From: Parvularcula oceani
Lineage (GTDB): Bacteria > Pseudomonadota > Alphaproteobacteria > Caulobacterales > Parvularculaceae
Length of the DNA stretch: 64,000 nt
Direction: 5' to 3'
NCBI RefSeq assembly: GCF_000733125.1
Contig: NZ_JPHU01000013.1
Coordinates: forward strand, 35,865 to 99,864
Below, piece by piece: positions 7,068 to 18,989 of the stretch (within the stretch, counting starts at the first letter, position 1; every line of letters starts with the position of its first letter). Both the position numbers and the translations under genes were made by a program. Below the pieces are notes generated by a model. The model ran no database searches. It worked only from the letters and a program-made list of their open reading frames with translations, and was not told where the DNA came from.

Positions 7068-8057
7068 ATGCCGCCTCGCAAACGCTCCCTCGCTCTCGCC
7101 GACGCCATCGCAGCGCAACTCGAAGGCGGAGAGGCCGCGCCGCAGCCCAAGAAGCGCGCCTATGCCGCGACGCGCGAAGGCCTGCTCCAGGACCTCGAAA
7201 GCGGCCGCCTGCAGAACGGCAAGATCCGCCTCGTCGACCCGGCGCGCTGCCGCATGTGGGCGCGGCATAACCGCATCTACGACCTCCTGAACGCGCAGAA
7301 CTGCGCCAGCCTGATCGACAGCATGAAGGCGCTCGGCCGCCAGGAAATGCCCGCCATCGTGCGCCCGGTCGCGAACGACCCCGACCATGATTTCGAGGTC
7401 ATCTGCGGCGCCCGGCGCCATTTCGCCGTCAGCCATCTGCGCGCCGAAGAGCATTCGGATATCCGCTACCTGGTCGATGTGCGGGACATGTCGGACGAGG
7501 AGGCCTTCCGGGTCTCCGACGCCGAGAACCGGGACCGGGAGGACATCTCCGACTATGAGCGCTCCGCCGACTATGCCCGCGCGCTGACGGATTTCTATGG
7601 CGGCAACCGCAAGCTGATGGCCGAGCGGATCGGCGTCGACCGGACCTGGCTCTCACGCTTCGTGCGGATCGCGGAGCTGCCCGATGCCGTGGTGTCGGCC
7701 TATGGCGATGTCCGCTCGCTCGGGATCAAGCACGCATCCGAACTCTACCCACTGCTCTCGGAGCCGGCGGCGAAATCGCGCCTCATCGCCGAGGCGGAGC
7801 GCCTCGCGGGCGAGCAGGAGGAGCGCCGGGCGCGGGGGCAGGCGCCGCTCGAGCCCCGCGCGGTGCTCTCCAGGCTCAAGCGCGCGGCGTCGGGAGAGGG
7901 CGAGGCCTCGGCCGCCCGCACGCGCAAAGATGAGAGCGGCAAGGTGCTGTTCCGGGTCGAGGACCGGGCGCGCAGCGTCGTCGTGACCATCCCCAGAGAC
8001 CGCCTCGCCGCGCTCGAACTCCTGATGGCGGAGCTGCGGGACGAACTCGGCGCCTGA
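7068..8057 (+). CDS. parB: ParB-family partition protein
   Basis: 329-aa centromere-binding protein. The N-terminal ParB/Srx CTP-binding fold shows the box II-like GARRHFA (about 114-120) and the ENRDREDIS segment (about 153-161), variants of the canonical GERR and ENxxR motifs. A helix-turn-helix follows around MAERIGVDRTWLSRFVR (about 183-200), and a basic linker leads to a short C-terminal dimerisation-like segment. The start ATG 7068 follows AAAAAGGA. The N-terminal tail is basic and Ala-rich, as in RepB/ParB proteins of plasmids. It pairs with the upstream ParA; its own site is either the GTGCAC pair just upstream or the parS-like sequence at 5609. Confidence 0.9.
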   Translation: MPPRKRSLALADAIAAQLEGGEAAPQPKKRAYAATREGLLQDLESGRLQNGKIRLVDPARCRMWARHNRIYDLLNAQNCASLIDSMKALGRQEMPAIVRPVANDPDHDFEVICGARRHFAVSHLRAEEHSDIRYLVDVRDMSDEEAFRVSDAENRDREDISDYERSADYARALTDFYGGNRKLMAERIGVDRTWLSRFVRIAELPDAVVSAYGDVRSLGIKHASELYPLLSEPAAKSRLIAEAERLAGEQEERRARGQAPLEPRAVLSRLKRAASGEGEASAARTRKDESGKVLFRVEDRARSVVVTIPRDRLAALELLMAELRDELGA

Positions 8058-8087
8058 TCGCGGGCGCCTCCGCCCCGCGGGCGCGGC

Positions 8088-10541
8088 TCAGGCGACGTGG
8101 CGCTCCACCGACCGCCGCGCGGCCAGCACCGTCTCGATCGCTTCGACGATATGGACCTCGGACAGGGGCTTGGCGACGAAGCCGTCGCAGCCGGCGGCCA
8201 GCATCTCGTCCTTGGCGCCCTGGAAGGCATCCGCCGTCACCGCGATGATCGGGACCTCGCCGAGAGGCCCGTCCATGGCGCGGATCTCGCGGGTCGCTTC
8301 GAGCCCGTCGAGGCGCGGCATCTGCTTGTCCATGAGGACGAGATCGTATTCTCCCGTCCGCACGGCATCCACTGCCTCCTGCCCGTCCGAAACGATGGCG
8401 ATGGAGGCGACATGCTTGGCCAGATAGGCGCGGACGACCATCTGGTTGACCTCATTGTCCTCCGCCACCAGCACGCGCAGATCCTGGAGGCTCCGCGGCG
8501 AGAGGGGGCGGGCGGGCAGCGGCGGCTGCACGGCAGGACGCCGCGCATCCACCAGCGGCAGGGCGAGGGAGAAGGTCGAGCCTTCGCCGGGCACGCTCTC
8601 GACGGCGATCTCGCCGCCCATCAGCCGCGCCAGGCGCCGGCAGATCGCAAGGCCGAGGCCGGTTCCGCCATAGCGGCGGCTCGCCCCGCTCGACGCCTGC
8701 TCGAACATCTCGAAGATCCGCTCCTGATCGGCCTCGTCGATGCCGATCCCGGTGTCCTGGACGGCGATGACGAGCCGCTCGTCGCGGCAATGGGCAGAGA
8801 GGCGGACGCTGCCTTCCTCGGTGAACTTGATCGCGTTGTTCAGCAGGTTGTTGACGATCTGGCGGACGTGCTTCTCGTCGATGACGGCGCTGGCGGGGCA
8901 GTCCTCCACCTCGGCATAGAGGCCGATGCCCCGGTCCTCGGCGGGCCGCTCCCAGAGCCCTAGGAGGCTTTCGAACATCGCCGTCAGATCCGTTTCGGCG
9001 GGAAGGATCTCGGTCTCGTTCCGCTCGATCTTCGCCATGTCGAGGAGGTCGTTGACGATGGCGAGAAGGCTCTCCCCCGCCTCGTTCGCGATGCGGATGC
9101 GCGGACGGTTCGGATCGGCGGGCGGCATGTCGCGCAGCACGACCTCGGTCATGCCGATGATTCCGTTGAGCGGCGTGCGGATTTCGTGGCTGGTGGCGGC
9201 GAGGAAGCGCATCTTCGCTTCATTGGCCGCCATCAGCGCGGCATTGGTCTCGGTCAGTTCCTCATGGCTCGCCGACAGCTCGGCGTTCACCGCCTCGAGG
9301 CGGCTGTGATGGCCGCGCTGGACGCGGATGACGATCAGGCCCGTCAGCAGGAGGACGCCGAGGCTTGCGGAAAGAGCGATCACCTTGATGCGCTGCTGCT
9401 GGCGTTCGGCCTCCGCCCTTGCCAGCCGGTCGCGCAGGCCCGCGGTCTCCAGCCGCTGGATCTCGAGCGCCTGGCTGGCGAAGTCGAATTCGGCGGCGCT
9501 CAGCGCCAGATTTGCGGAGGCCGCGGCGTCCCGCGCCGCCGTGTCGAGCCGCACGAAGGCTTCGAGGTGGTCATAGGCCGCGGCCGGGTCGATGTCCTCG
9601 AGAAGACGGCTGCCGAGCGCATGGAATTCGAGATAGCGCGGCGGCGTCTCCGACAGGTCCTTGCCGGCGAAGACCCGCCTGAGATCGGCGAGCGCCTCGG
9701 CCTCGTCCCCGGCCGCCGCCGAAAGCTGGGCCCGCACCCCGTAGAGGAAGTCCGACCAGCCCGGCATGTCGGCGCGTTCCGCGATGGCGAGAGCGTTCTC
9801 GATGCTCGTCGCGGCATCCGAATAGACGCCGGCCGCCGTCTGGACCGATGCGATATTGGTCAGGACGCGCGCCTGCAGGAATTCGCTATCGAGCGCCTCC
9901 GCCATGGCCAGGGCCCGGCGGAACATGGCCAGAGCGCGGCCATGGCGGCCCAGCGCCTTCAGCGCATTGGCCTGATTGTTGAGGGAGGAGAGGGTGAGCA
10001 TCGGGTCGCCCTGATGCGCCTTTTCGGCCCGCGCATAGTAGTCGAGGGCGCGGGCATAGGCATGGGCGCCGTTGTAGAGCGAGCCGATCGTCTGCAGCAC
10101 GACGGCCTGGCTGCGGGTCTCGCCGGCCTGGTCGTAGAGGTCGTAGGCCTCGTGATAGTAAGCGAGCGCATCGGCCACCTCGCCGGCCTGCCGGGCGATC
10201 CGGCCCTGGGTCAGCAGGAGGTCGCCGCGCAGCTTGGGCGCGAGGAAATCGTCCAGGAGGTCGAGGCCGCGCGCCGCGAAGGCCTCTGCCTCCGAGGCCC
10301 GGTTCATGCGGAAAAGCGCCTCGGCGCGCAGCCAGAGAATGGTCGCTTCCTCGACAGCCGTCAGGCCGGGCGTCGCGTTGAGCTCCTCCGCGAGCAGCAG
10401 GGAATGGGCCGGATCCTTCATCATGGAGGCCTTCGCCTCCTCGACCTGCGCGCCGATCTCGGCCGCGGCGGCGGGAAGGGCCGCAAGCAGCGCGAAGACG
10501 AGAACCGCTCTTCGGGTCGTTCTTTGCAGAAGGCCGATCAT
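8088..10541 (-). CDS. TPR-containing hybrid sensor histidine kinase
   Basis: 817 aa. A signal peptide ending near residue 27 (AALPAAAAE) leads to a periplasmic TPR-like helical region (about 30-360), a membrane segment (about 386-407), a coiled coil (about 410-445), a HisKA domain with phosphoacceptor H452 in [10 protein letters not shown], an ATPase domain with N-box [11 protein letters not shown] and G-box DTGIGIDE, and a C-terminal receiver whose aspartate (D738) is in LVLMDKQMP. The receiver lacks an output domain, so phosphate must pass to an unlinked partner. This layout is typical of periplasmic-TPR hybrid kinases that sense protein or peptide state. It lies downstream of, and on the same strand as, the subtilisin autotransporter, separated by that gene's terminator. 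Confidence 0.9.
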   Translation of the reverse strand: MIGLLQRTTRRAVLVFALLAALPAAAAEIGAQVEEAKASMMKDPAHSLLLAEELNATPGLTAVEEATILWLRAEALFRMNRASEAEAFAARGLDLLDDFLAPKLRGDLLLTQGRIARQAGEVADALAYYHEAYDLYDQAGETRSQAVVLQTIGSLYNGAHAYARALDYYARAEKAHQGDPMLTLSSLNNQANALKALGRHGRALAMFRRALAMAEALDSEFLQARVLTNIASVQTAAGVYSDAATSIENALAIAERADMPGWSDFLYGVRAQLSAAAGDEAEALADLRRVFAGKDLSETPPRYLEFHALGSRLLEDIDPAAAYDHLEAFVRLDTAARDAAASANLALSAAEFDFASQALEIQRLETAGLRDRLARAEAERQQQRIKVIALSASLGVLLLTGLIVIRVQRGHHSRLEAVNAELSASHEELTETNAALMAANEAKMRFLAATSHEIRTPLNGIIGMTEVVLRDMPPADPNRPRIRIANEAGESLLAIVNDLLDMAKIERNETEILPAETDLTAMFESLLGLWERPAEDRGIGLYAEVEDCPASAVIDEKHVRQIVNNLLNNAIKFTEEGSVRLSAHCRDERLVIAVQDTGIGIDEADQERIFEMFEQASSGASRRYGGTGLGLAICRRLARLMGGEIAVESVPGEGSTFSLALPLVDARRPAVQPPLPARPLSPRSLQDLRVLVAEDNEVNQMVVRAYLAKHVASIAIVSDGQEAVDAVRTGEYDLVLMDKQMPRLDGLEATREIRAMDGPLGEVPIIAVTADAFQGAKDEMLAAGCDGFVAKPLSEVHIVEAIETVLAARRSVERHVA

Positions 10542-10595
10542 TCTTCCCTGCCTGAAACGGGTCGAACCCCGGGCTTACAACCAATGCGTTGAAGT

Positions 10596-10609
10596 ATTCT
10601 CAAGAGAAT
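10596..10609. promoter_or_regulatory. Perfect palindrome upstream of the hybrid kinase
   Basis: ATTCTCAAGAGAAT, two 6-bp arms with an AA centre, lies 55 bp upstream of the kinase start. It overlaps the U-rich tail of the terminator that precedes it. It could be an operator or only the terminator tail; no regulator is identified. Confidence 0.35.
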
Positions 10610-10635
10610 GCGGCGGGGAGGTCCTCCCCGCCGCA
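10609..10635 (-). terminator. Intrinsic terminator of the subtilisin autotransporter gene
   Basis: Perfect 13-bp inverted repeat (TGCGGCGGGGAGG and its complement) around one base, 9 bp after the stop codon at 10644. On the minus strand it is followed by TTCTCTT. This is the strongest intrinsic terminator in the left half of the window. Confidence 0.75.
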
Positions 10636-10643
10636 CGAGGCGT

Positions 10644-13472
10644 TCAGAATTTCGCTGACAGGGACAGGCCGAGCTGGCCTTCCTCGCGCTCGGCCTCATA
10701 GGCCGTCACGGCCGACAGGTTCACTCTGCCGGGCAGGAGGGGAAGCGCGTAATCCGCCTCGATCAGCAGCGGGACCGCGCCGCCGAGCTCCAAGGTCCTG
10801 TCCACGAAGGCGCGCTCGCCGGTCTGCCGGTCCGTCACCTCGTAGGAGGAGAGGGTCACCGCGCCGGCGGTCACGCTCAGAGGCTGGCTCGCCGTCAGGG
10901 TCAGGCGGTCGCCGGGCCGCAGCAGGGTCCCGGTGCTGGCGCGCAGCGCGAAGGCCCGGCTCTGGACGCCTTCCTCGGCGAGGGCGAGAACGCCGCTCTG
11001 CGCCTCGGCCCGGGTCATGCCCGCCGTGGCCGTGAGGCCGAAGGTGATGCCGCGGATTTCCGGCGCTGCGAATTCCGCCGTCACCGCCCGGGTCACCGCG
11101 CCGCCCGACAGCGACAGCGCGCCGGCCCCTTGGGTGCCCAGAACGCCGTTGGCCTCGTCGAGGCGCTGATAGGACAGGCCGAACGCGCCGCCCAGAAGCG
11201 GCCGGCTCAGGGACAGGCTGGTCGCCCGCGCCTCATAGCCTTCCACCGCGAATGTATCGCGCGTCGGATCGTCATCGAAGCCGAAGCGGCCTTCATGCGG
11301 ATCATTGGCGCTGACCGCGAAGCTGAGGGCGCCGAGCGCGCCCGCCGGCATCGAGGCGGCCGCATAGGTGCCGCCCGAGGCGAAGCCTGCGACCGGCATG
11401 ACGCTGCCGGCCTGCCCGCTGACGTCGCGCGCCGCATCGAAGAGCAGCGAGCCCGGCGCATTCGCGCCCGCGCCCAGGGTGAAGCCGAGGCCCCCCTCGC
11501 TCGTCAGCGTGACGCTGCCGGTCTGCTGGCCCTGGGCGTCCACACCGGAGGTCAGGGCCAGCGAATAGCCCGGCCGCTCCTCCGTCAGCGTGACCGGCGC
11601 CTCTGCGAAGCCCGCGCCCATCGCCCAGTCCTCGAGGCGGCGGTAAAGATGGGACTGCACGGGCTGCCGCCCGCCTGCGGTCGTCACCTGCGTGCCGCTC
11701 ACCCGCGTCGAAAGGGGAATCGCGAAGTCGCGGAAGGTGTCGCCCACGCTCTCATAGGCATAGAGGACCGCATCCTCGGAATCCGCCAGCCGCGCGAGAA
11801 GGCCGTCCGTGATCAGGGCATCGCGCAGGGACTGCGTCCCGATCGTCCGGCCGCCCCGCGGCCGGGTGCGGAAGGTGAGGGCATCGAAGCTGAGCGGCGA
11901 TTGCGCCGCCTCGACGTTCAAGAGGCCCCAGCCATAGACCGGGTCCACGCCGGGCGCGCCGAGATCGGTCGCGCTGCGCAGCACGATCTGCGCCGTGGTG
12001 GCCGCGTGGTTCTCCAGCCACGGCCAGCGCGACTGGAGGAGGGCGACCGTGCCGGTGACCAGCGGCGCGGCCATGGAGGTGCCGCTGAGGCGCCGCGTGC
12101 CGCCCGCGCCGTCATCGGTCAGGATGAGCTCGCCCGGCGCGACGAGGAAATGATCCATCAGCCGCTCGCCCGGGCGGCAGCCGAAGAAGCCGGTCATGCA
12201 CGCCGTTCCGGGGCGGTTGGAGAAGTCGGAGATCTCTCCGGCGGCATTGACGCTGCCCACGAGGAGCAGGCCGTCATTGGCGCCGCTGTTCCACCAGAAG
12301 CTGCTCTTGCCGAGAGCGCCGTCATTGCCCGCGGCCTTGACCACGACGAGGTCGTCATAGCGCATTTGCGGGCTGAGCGCGTAGGCCCAGTCCTGGTCGA
12401 GGACCTGGTCCTCGACGCCCAGCGACAGGTTCACCACATGGGCGCCTTCGCGGCGCAGCTTGCGCAGGCCGCGCGTGACGTCCCACCAATTCGTGGTGCC
12501 GGTCTCGTCATAGGGATTCCAGACGGCGAGGTCGGCATTCGGGACCATGCCCATCGTGCCCTGCCAGTCATGCGGGGCGGCGATCAGCGAGGCGACGGCG
12601 GTGCCGTGGCCGGTCGCGACATTGTCGAGATCGTCGACATAGCCGCCAGAATAGGTCACGCGGCCCAGCGTGCTGGCGCCCGCGCCGATCGTGCTGTCGA
12701 TGAGGCCGATCACCGGCCTGTGCCCGCTGTTCTGTTCCTGGGCGAGGCGCGGCGACCAGCCGACCATCCCCATCCACCAGTCGAAGCGGTCCCGGCCGGA
12801 ATAGTTCATCAGGCCGTCGTAGAAATCGAGGAAGAAGCGGCTGCGCGCGCGCGGGGAGAGGGCGCCGAGCGTCGCAGGCTCCGAAAGGTCGATGCCGTAG
12901 CGGGCCAGGAGCGGGTCGACGAAGGCGTCCTGATAGGCCGAGCCCGTCCGCACCTCGATCGCCTGGCCGAAGACGCCCTCGGCTCTGTCGAAGAGCTCGC
13001 CGAGCTTTCCGGCGGCCAGACTCACCTCGTCATCGGTGAAGACGCGGTCCATGGTGCCGTCCCAAAAGGGTTCGATATCGCCCCAGAACGGTTCGATATC
13101 TCCCCAGAAGGGCTCGATATCACCCCAGAAAGGATCGATGTCCCCCCAGCGCGGGTCGACAGTGCCGAACGGATCGATGTCTCCCCAGAAGGGCTCGATA
13201 TCGCCCCAGAAGGGATCGATGTCCCCCCAGCGCGGGTCGACGGTGCCGAAGGGATCAATGTCTCCCCAGAACGGCTCGATATCGCCCCAGAAAGGCTCGA
13301 TGTCCCCCCAGAACGGTTCGATATCGCCCCACTCGGCCTCGATGGCAAAATTGCTGCTATTGCCGACGGGCCCCATATCCGCGGCCGGATAGGCGACCAG
13401 GGCCTCTTGAGCGCCGGCGGACGCCGACAGCAGCGCAAGAGCGGCGACCCCGGTGGAGAGAACAGATTTCAT
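10644..13472 (-). CDS. S8 subtilisin-type autotransporter with WGDI repeat array
   Basis: 942-aa exported serine protease. A signal peptide (about residues 1-21, ending SASAGAQ) is followed by a repeat array at residues 48-136: eleven WGDI[E/D]PF heptads interrupted twice by GTVDPR. The S8 protease domain carries the catalytic triad D259 (GLIDST), H289 (GHGTAV) and S466 (LSGTSMAAP), plus oxyanion N383 (AAGND). The last 300 or so residues alternate short amphipathic strands and end in Phe, as expected for an autotransporter or outer-membrane beta-barrel. Start ATG 13472 gives the signal peptide directly; the frame is open 15 codons further up. Cysteines occur at about 425 and 431. The role of the array is unknown. 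Confidence 0.88.
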   Translation of the reverse strand: MKSVLSTGVAALALLSASAGAQEALVAYPAADMGPVGNSSNFAIEAEWGDIEPFWGDIEPFWGDIEPFWGDIDPFGTVDPRWGDIDPFWGDIEPFWGDIDPFGTVDPRWGDIDPFWGDIEPFWGDIEPFWGDIEPFWDGTMDRVFTDDEVSLAAGKLGELFDRAEGVFGQAIEVRTGSAYQDAFVDPLLARYGIDLSEPATLGALSPRARSRFFLDFYDGLMNYSGRDRFDWWMGMVGWSPRLAQEQNSGHRPVIGLIDSTIGAGASTLGRVTYSGGYVDDLDNVATGHGTAVASLIAAPHDWQGTMGMVPNADLAVWNPYDETGTTNWWDVTRGLRKLRREGAHVVNLSLGVEDQVLDQDWAYALSPQMRYDDLVVVKAAGNDGALGKSSFWWNSGANDGLLLVGSVNAAGEISDFSNRPGTACMTGFFGCRPGERLMDHFLVAPGELILTDDGAGGTRRLSGTSMAAPLVTGTVALLQSRWPWLENHAATTAQIVLRSATDLGAPGVDPVYGWGLLNVEAAQSPLSFDALTFRTRPRGGRTIGTQSLRDALITDGLLARLADSEDAVLYAYESVGDTFRDFAIPLSTRVSGTQVTTAGGRQPVQSHLYRRLEDWAMGAGFAEAPVTLTEERPGYSLALTSGVDAQGQQTGSVTLTSEGGLGFTLGAGANAPGSLLFDAARDVSGQAGSVMPVAGFASGGTYAAASMPAGALGALSFAVSANDPHEGRFGFDDDPTRDTFAVEGYEARATSLSLSRPLLGGAFGLSYQRLDEANGVLGTQGAGALSLSGGAVTRAVTAEFAAPEIRGITFGLTATAGMTRAEAQSGVLALAEEGVQSRAFALRASTGTLLRPGDRLTLTASQPLSVTAGAVTLSSYEVTDRQTGERAFVDRTLELGGAVPLLIEADYALPLLPGRVNLSAVTAYEAEREEGQLGLSLSAKF
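13065..13331 (-). repeat. 21-bp tandem repeats encoding the WGDI[E/D]PF array
   Basis: In-frame coding repeat of 89 codons: eleven heptads (77) plus two hexapeptides GTVDPR (12). The block WGDIDPF-GTVDPR-WGDIDPF-WGDIEPF occurs twice, so the array grew by duplicating a larger unit as well as single heptads. Third-codon positions vary between copies, so the peptide, not only the DNA, has been kept. Confidence 0.95.
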
Positions 13473-13524
13473 TGGATTGGCGATCCTCGATAAACAGTCG
13501 AGGATCATGAAACCCAATTCATGT

Positions 13525-13561
13525 TTACCCGCCGCAAACGAACGTGGTTAACGGCGGGTAA
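13525..13561. repeat. Inverted repeat between glgB and the autotransporter gene
   Basis: TTACCCGCCG at 13525-13534 and its exact complement at 13552-13561, with a 17-base loop, immediately after the glgB stop. It could terminate glgB, though no T-run follows, or regulate the autotransporter gene that starts 53 bp further on. The loop-side GTTAACGG resembles a CtrA half-site but not convincingly. Confidence 0.5.
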
Positions 13562-13563
13562 GC

Positions 13564-15729
<2,166 letters not shown>

Positions 15730-15770
15730 GGGGAGGCTCCTTTCGAGATCGAATGGAGGAGGGGAGGGCC

Positions 15771-18700
15771 TCAGCCCTCCTCTCCGTCGAGAATGCTCAG
15801 AACGCCGCCCGCGGGGATCGGCAGCCAGTCGGGGCGGTTATCCGCCTCGTAGCCGACCTCGTAGAGCGCCTTTTCGAGCGTGAAGAAGCGCAGGAGCGCG
15901 TGCTCATAGGCATGGTCCGGCTCGCGCACGCCCGCCGCTTCGACGGCCGCGTAATAGCCCTTGAGGAAGCCCATGCCCGCCTCGTCGCGCCAGCGCAGCG
16001 CCTCGGCCTGCGCCTCGCCCGCATCGACGAGGCCCGCTTCGATCGCCCGGCGGGCGGCGAAGGCGGCGGCATAGTCGAAGCTGCGGATCATGCCAGCGAC
16101 ATCGCGCAGGGGCGAGGTCTTGCGCCGGCGGTCGGCCAGCGCCCGCCGCGGCTCCCCCTCGAAGTCGAGGACGTAGAAATCGTCCTGCGCGACGAGGACC
16201 TGGCCGAGATGCAGGTCGCCGTGGACGCGCGTTTTCACGCCCTTCGGCTCCATCGCGGCGACGGCGTCGATGACGCGGAAGATGTCGTCCCTGCGGGCCC
16301 GCAGGGCGCCCATGTCCTCGTCCCGTCCGGCCGCCAGCGCCTGCTCGGCGAAGGCCCTGGCCCCGTCGCGCCAATGGGCGAGGTCGTCCTTCGTCACCTG
16401 TTCGGGCGCGAAGGCGGGATCGTCGGTCTCGGTGCGGAAGGCCGCATGAAGCTCGCCGATCCTGCGGCCCAGCGTGCGGAAGGGGTCGTGCACGGGCGGA
16501 GGCGGGAAGTCCGCCTCGTTCCTGACGCCGTCCTCGCCGACATGCTCGGCCTCGAGCCGCCGGACGAGATTGTCCGTGAAGCGGGTCCAGGCATCGCCCT
16601 GGTTCTCGACGAAGGCATGCAGCACCATGAGCGCCGTGCTGTCGTCCGGCGTGTCGCCAGCGATCTCGGCCCAGCCCAGAAGCGCGGGGCTGTGCTCATA
16701 ACCTGCCACTTCGGTGAGGAAGCGGCTCACCTCGACCTCGGGGTGGATGCCCGAATGAAGCTGGCGGATGCCCTTGAGGATCGCCGTGCGGCCCATCATC
16801 ACCGAGGAATTGCTCTGCTCGCCGAGCAGGCGGCGCACCTCGGCGTCCTCGGCCAGCTCCGCCTCGTCGAGGCGCCGCGTCTTGCGGAACTGCACGCGCC
16901 CGGCCGTGGCCTCCTCGCGCATGGCGTCGAGCGCGGCGCATGCGAGGCTGTCATCGGACAGCGCGTCGTAAAGCGGCATGACCTCGGCCGTGCGCCGCAG
17001 CTTCGCCACCCAATAGGCCGGGATGGGTCCGCCGCTCTCGTCGTCGGGCGCGGTCAGCGGCACGAAATAGCGCGTCTGGCTGTCGCCCGCCGCCACGTCT
17101 GCCGTCAGCAGGTGAACGGGCTCCTTGCCGCCGCCGATGGCGCCGATCTCGTGGATGCGCACGCTGTCGATCGTCTCGCTCTTGGTCGCGAACCAGCGCT
17201 GATTGGGCAGGAAGGCCCGGAGGCTGTCGCCCTCCAGCGTCTGGCGCGCCGCGCCCTGATCGAGACGGGCCTCGCCCTTGCGCAGGACGGCGGTGGCGAG
17301 ATCGGGAATCTGCTCTGGCAGGGCTTCGTGCCATGAGGGCATCTCGGCCTCCTCTGTCAGCCGGAACCAGTAGAAGCCGTAGCCCGGCATGGTGAGAAGA
17401 TAGGGAAGCTGGCCGACCGGCGGGAAAGCGGAGCGCCCGGCGAGTTCCACCGGCACGGCATGCTCGAATTCCTGAAGGTCGAGTTCCACCGACTGGGCGC
17501 GGCTCGACAGGTTGACGACGCAGAGGATCGTCTCGCCGTCATGCTCGCGCAGATAAGCGAGGACGCGCCGGTTGCGCGGCATCAGGAACCGCAGGGTCCC
17601 CCGGCTGAAGGCCTTGAGGTTCTTGCGGATGGCGAGGGCGCGGCGGGTCCAGTTGAGAAGGCTCGCGGGGTTCGCCGACTGCGCCTCGACGTTCACCGCC
17701 TCGTAGCCGTAGATCGCATCGCGGATCGGCTGGCTGTAGAGCCTTTGCGGATCGGCGCGGGAGAAGCCGCCATTGCGGTCTGGCGACCATTGCATGGGCG
17801 TCCTGACGCCGTCGCGGTCGCCCATATAGATGTTGTCTCCCATGCCGATCTCGTCGCCGTAATAGAGGACCGGCGTTCCGGGCATGGAGAGAAGGAGCCC
17901 GTTCATCAGCTCGATCTTGCGGCGGTCATTCCCCAGGAGCGGGGCGAGCCGCCTGCGGATCCCCAGATTGATCCGGGCCCGCTCGTCCTCGGCATAGGTG
18001 CGCCACAGATAGTCCCGCTCCTGCGAGGTCACCATTTCGAGCGTCAGCTCGTCGTGATTGCGCAGGAAGATCGCCCATTGCGTCCCTTCGGGGATCTGCG
18101 GGGTCTGGCGCATGATGTCGGTGATCGGGTGGCGGTCCTCCTGCGCCACGGCCATGTACATGCGCGGCATGAGGGGGAAGTGGAACGCCATGTGGCACTC
18201 GTCGCCATCGCCGAAATATTCCGCCGTATCCTCCGGCCACTGATTGGCTTCGGCCAGCAGCATGCGGTCGGGCCAGCGGGCATCGACCTCCGCGCGGATC
18301 TTCTTGAGGATGTCGTGGGTCTCGGGAAGGTTCTCGTTGTTCGTGCCCTCCCGCTCGATGAGATAGGGGATCGCGTCGAGCCGAAGGCCGTCCACCCCGG
18401 CTTCGAGCCAGTAATGCATCGTGTCGATGACCGCCTTGAGCACTTCCGGATTGTCGAAATTGAGGTCCGGCTGGTGGTGGAAGAAGCGGTGCCAGTAATA
18501 TTGCTGGGCCACCGGGTCCCAGCTCCAGTTGGAGGGCTCGGTGTCGAGGAAGATGATCCGCGTCTCGGGGAATTTGTGCGGATCGTCCGACCACACATAC
18601 CAGTCGCGCTCGGGGCTGCCCTTGGGGGCGCGCCGCGCCCTCTGGAACCATTCGTGCTGGTCCGAAGTGTGGTTGATGACGAGCTCGGTGATGACCCGCA

Positions 18701-18989
18701 GGCCCCGCTCATGCGCCGCCTCGATGAACTCGCGCAGATCCTCGACATTGCCGTAGGACGGATTGACGCCCGAATAGTCGGCGATGTCATAGCCGTCATC
18801 GCGCAGAGGCGAGGGGTAGAAGGGCAGAAGCCAGATCGCCGTCGCGCCGAGCTCCTGAATATAGTCGAGCTTGGAGGTCAGGCCGCGGAAGTCGCCGATC
18901 CCGTCATTGTTGGAATCGGCATAGGCCTTCACATGCGTCTGGTAGATGATCGCGTCCTTGTACCAGTCGGTTTGCGTGCGATCGATCAT
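15771..18989 (-). CDS. treS: Trehalose synthase fused to maltokinase
   Basis: 1072-aa fusion. Residues about 1-550 are GH13 trehalose synthase (interconverts trehalose and maltose), with D205 ([10 protein letters not shown]), E247 (LLAEANQ) and D313 (LRNHDELTL). The C-terminal half (about 570-1072) is a Pep2-type maltokinase with the phosphotransferase motifs HGDLH (923-927) and DFEGEP, which makes maltose-1-phosphate, the GlgE donor. The fusion is a known arrangement in Proteobacteria and couples the two steps. The gene starts inside the end of glgE (ATGA overlap at 18986-18989), so translation is coupled. Confidence 0.97.
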   Translation of the reverse strand: MIDRTQTDWYKDAIIYQTHVKAYADSNNDGIGDFRGLTSKLDYIQELGATAIWLLPFYPSPLRDDGYDIADYSGVNPSYGNVEDLREFIEAAHERGLRVITELVINHTSDQHEWFQRARRAPKGSPERDWYVWSDDPHKFPETRIIFLDTEPSNWSWDPVAQQYYWHRFFHHQPDLNFDNPEVLKAVIDTMHYWLEAGVDGLRLDAIPYLIEREGTNNENLPETHDILKKIRAEVDARWPDRMLLAEANQWPEDTAEYFGDGDECHMAFHFPLMPRMYMAVAQEDRHPITDIMRQTPQIPEGTQWAIFLRNHDELTLEMVTSQERDYLWRTYAEDERARINLGIRRRLAPLLGNDRRKIELMNGLLLSMPGTPVLYYGDEIGMGDNIYMGDRDGVRTPMQWSPDRNGGFSRADPQRLYSQPIRDAIYGYEAVNVEAQSANPASLLNWTRRALAIRKNLKAFSRGTLRFLMPRNRRVLAYLREHDGETILCVVNLSSRAQSVELDLQEFEHAVPVELAGRSAFPPVGQLPYLLTMPGYGFYWFRLTEEAEMPSWHEALPEQIPDLATAVLRKGEARLDQGAARQTLEGDSLRAFLPNQRWFATKSETIDSVRIHEIGAIGGGKEPVHLLTADVAAGDSQTRYFVPLTAPDDESGGPIPAYWVAKLRRTAEVMPLYDALSDDSLACAALDAMREEATAGRVQFRKTRRLDEAELAEDAEVRRLLGEQSNSSVMMGRTAILKGIRQLHSGIHPEVEVSRFLTEVAGYEHSPALLGWAEIAGDTPDDSTALMVLHAFVENQGDAWTRFTDNLVRRLEAEHVGEDGVRNEADFPPPPVHDPFRTLGRRIGELHAAFRTETDDPAFAPEQVTKDDLAHWRDGARAFAEQALAAGRDEDMGALRARRDDIFRVIDAVAAMEPKGVKTRVHGDLHLGQVLVAQDDFYVLDFEGEPRRALADRRRKTSPLRDVAGMIRSFDYAAAFAARRAIEAGLVDAGEAQAEALRWRDEAGMGFLKGYYAAVEAAGVREPDHAYEHALLRFFTLEKALYEVGYEADNRPDWLPIPAGGVLSILDGEEG

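Noticed and set aside
759..8057. RepABC replicon
   Set aside because: No repC follows parB, and the initiator belongs to the RPA family and is transcribed in the other direction several kilobases away.
13065..13331. CRISPR array
   Set aside because: The 21-bp repeats are in frame within a secreted protease gene, have no unique spacers and encode a regular peptide.
11130..13493. A 787-codon open frame antisense to the autotransporter, and similar long antisense frames such as 21972-24155 and 9186-10592
   Set aside because: They mirror the codon pattern of strong minus- or plus-strand genes in high-GC DNA, lack ribosome-binding sites and resemble no protein family.
13540..13561. CtrA site before the autotransporter gene (TTAACGGCGGGTAAG)
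   Set aside because: The second half is TAAG rather than TTAA, and the bases are explained by the inverted repeat.
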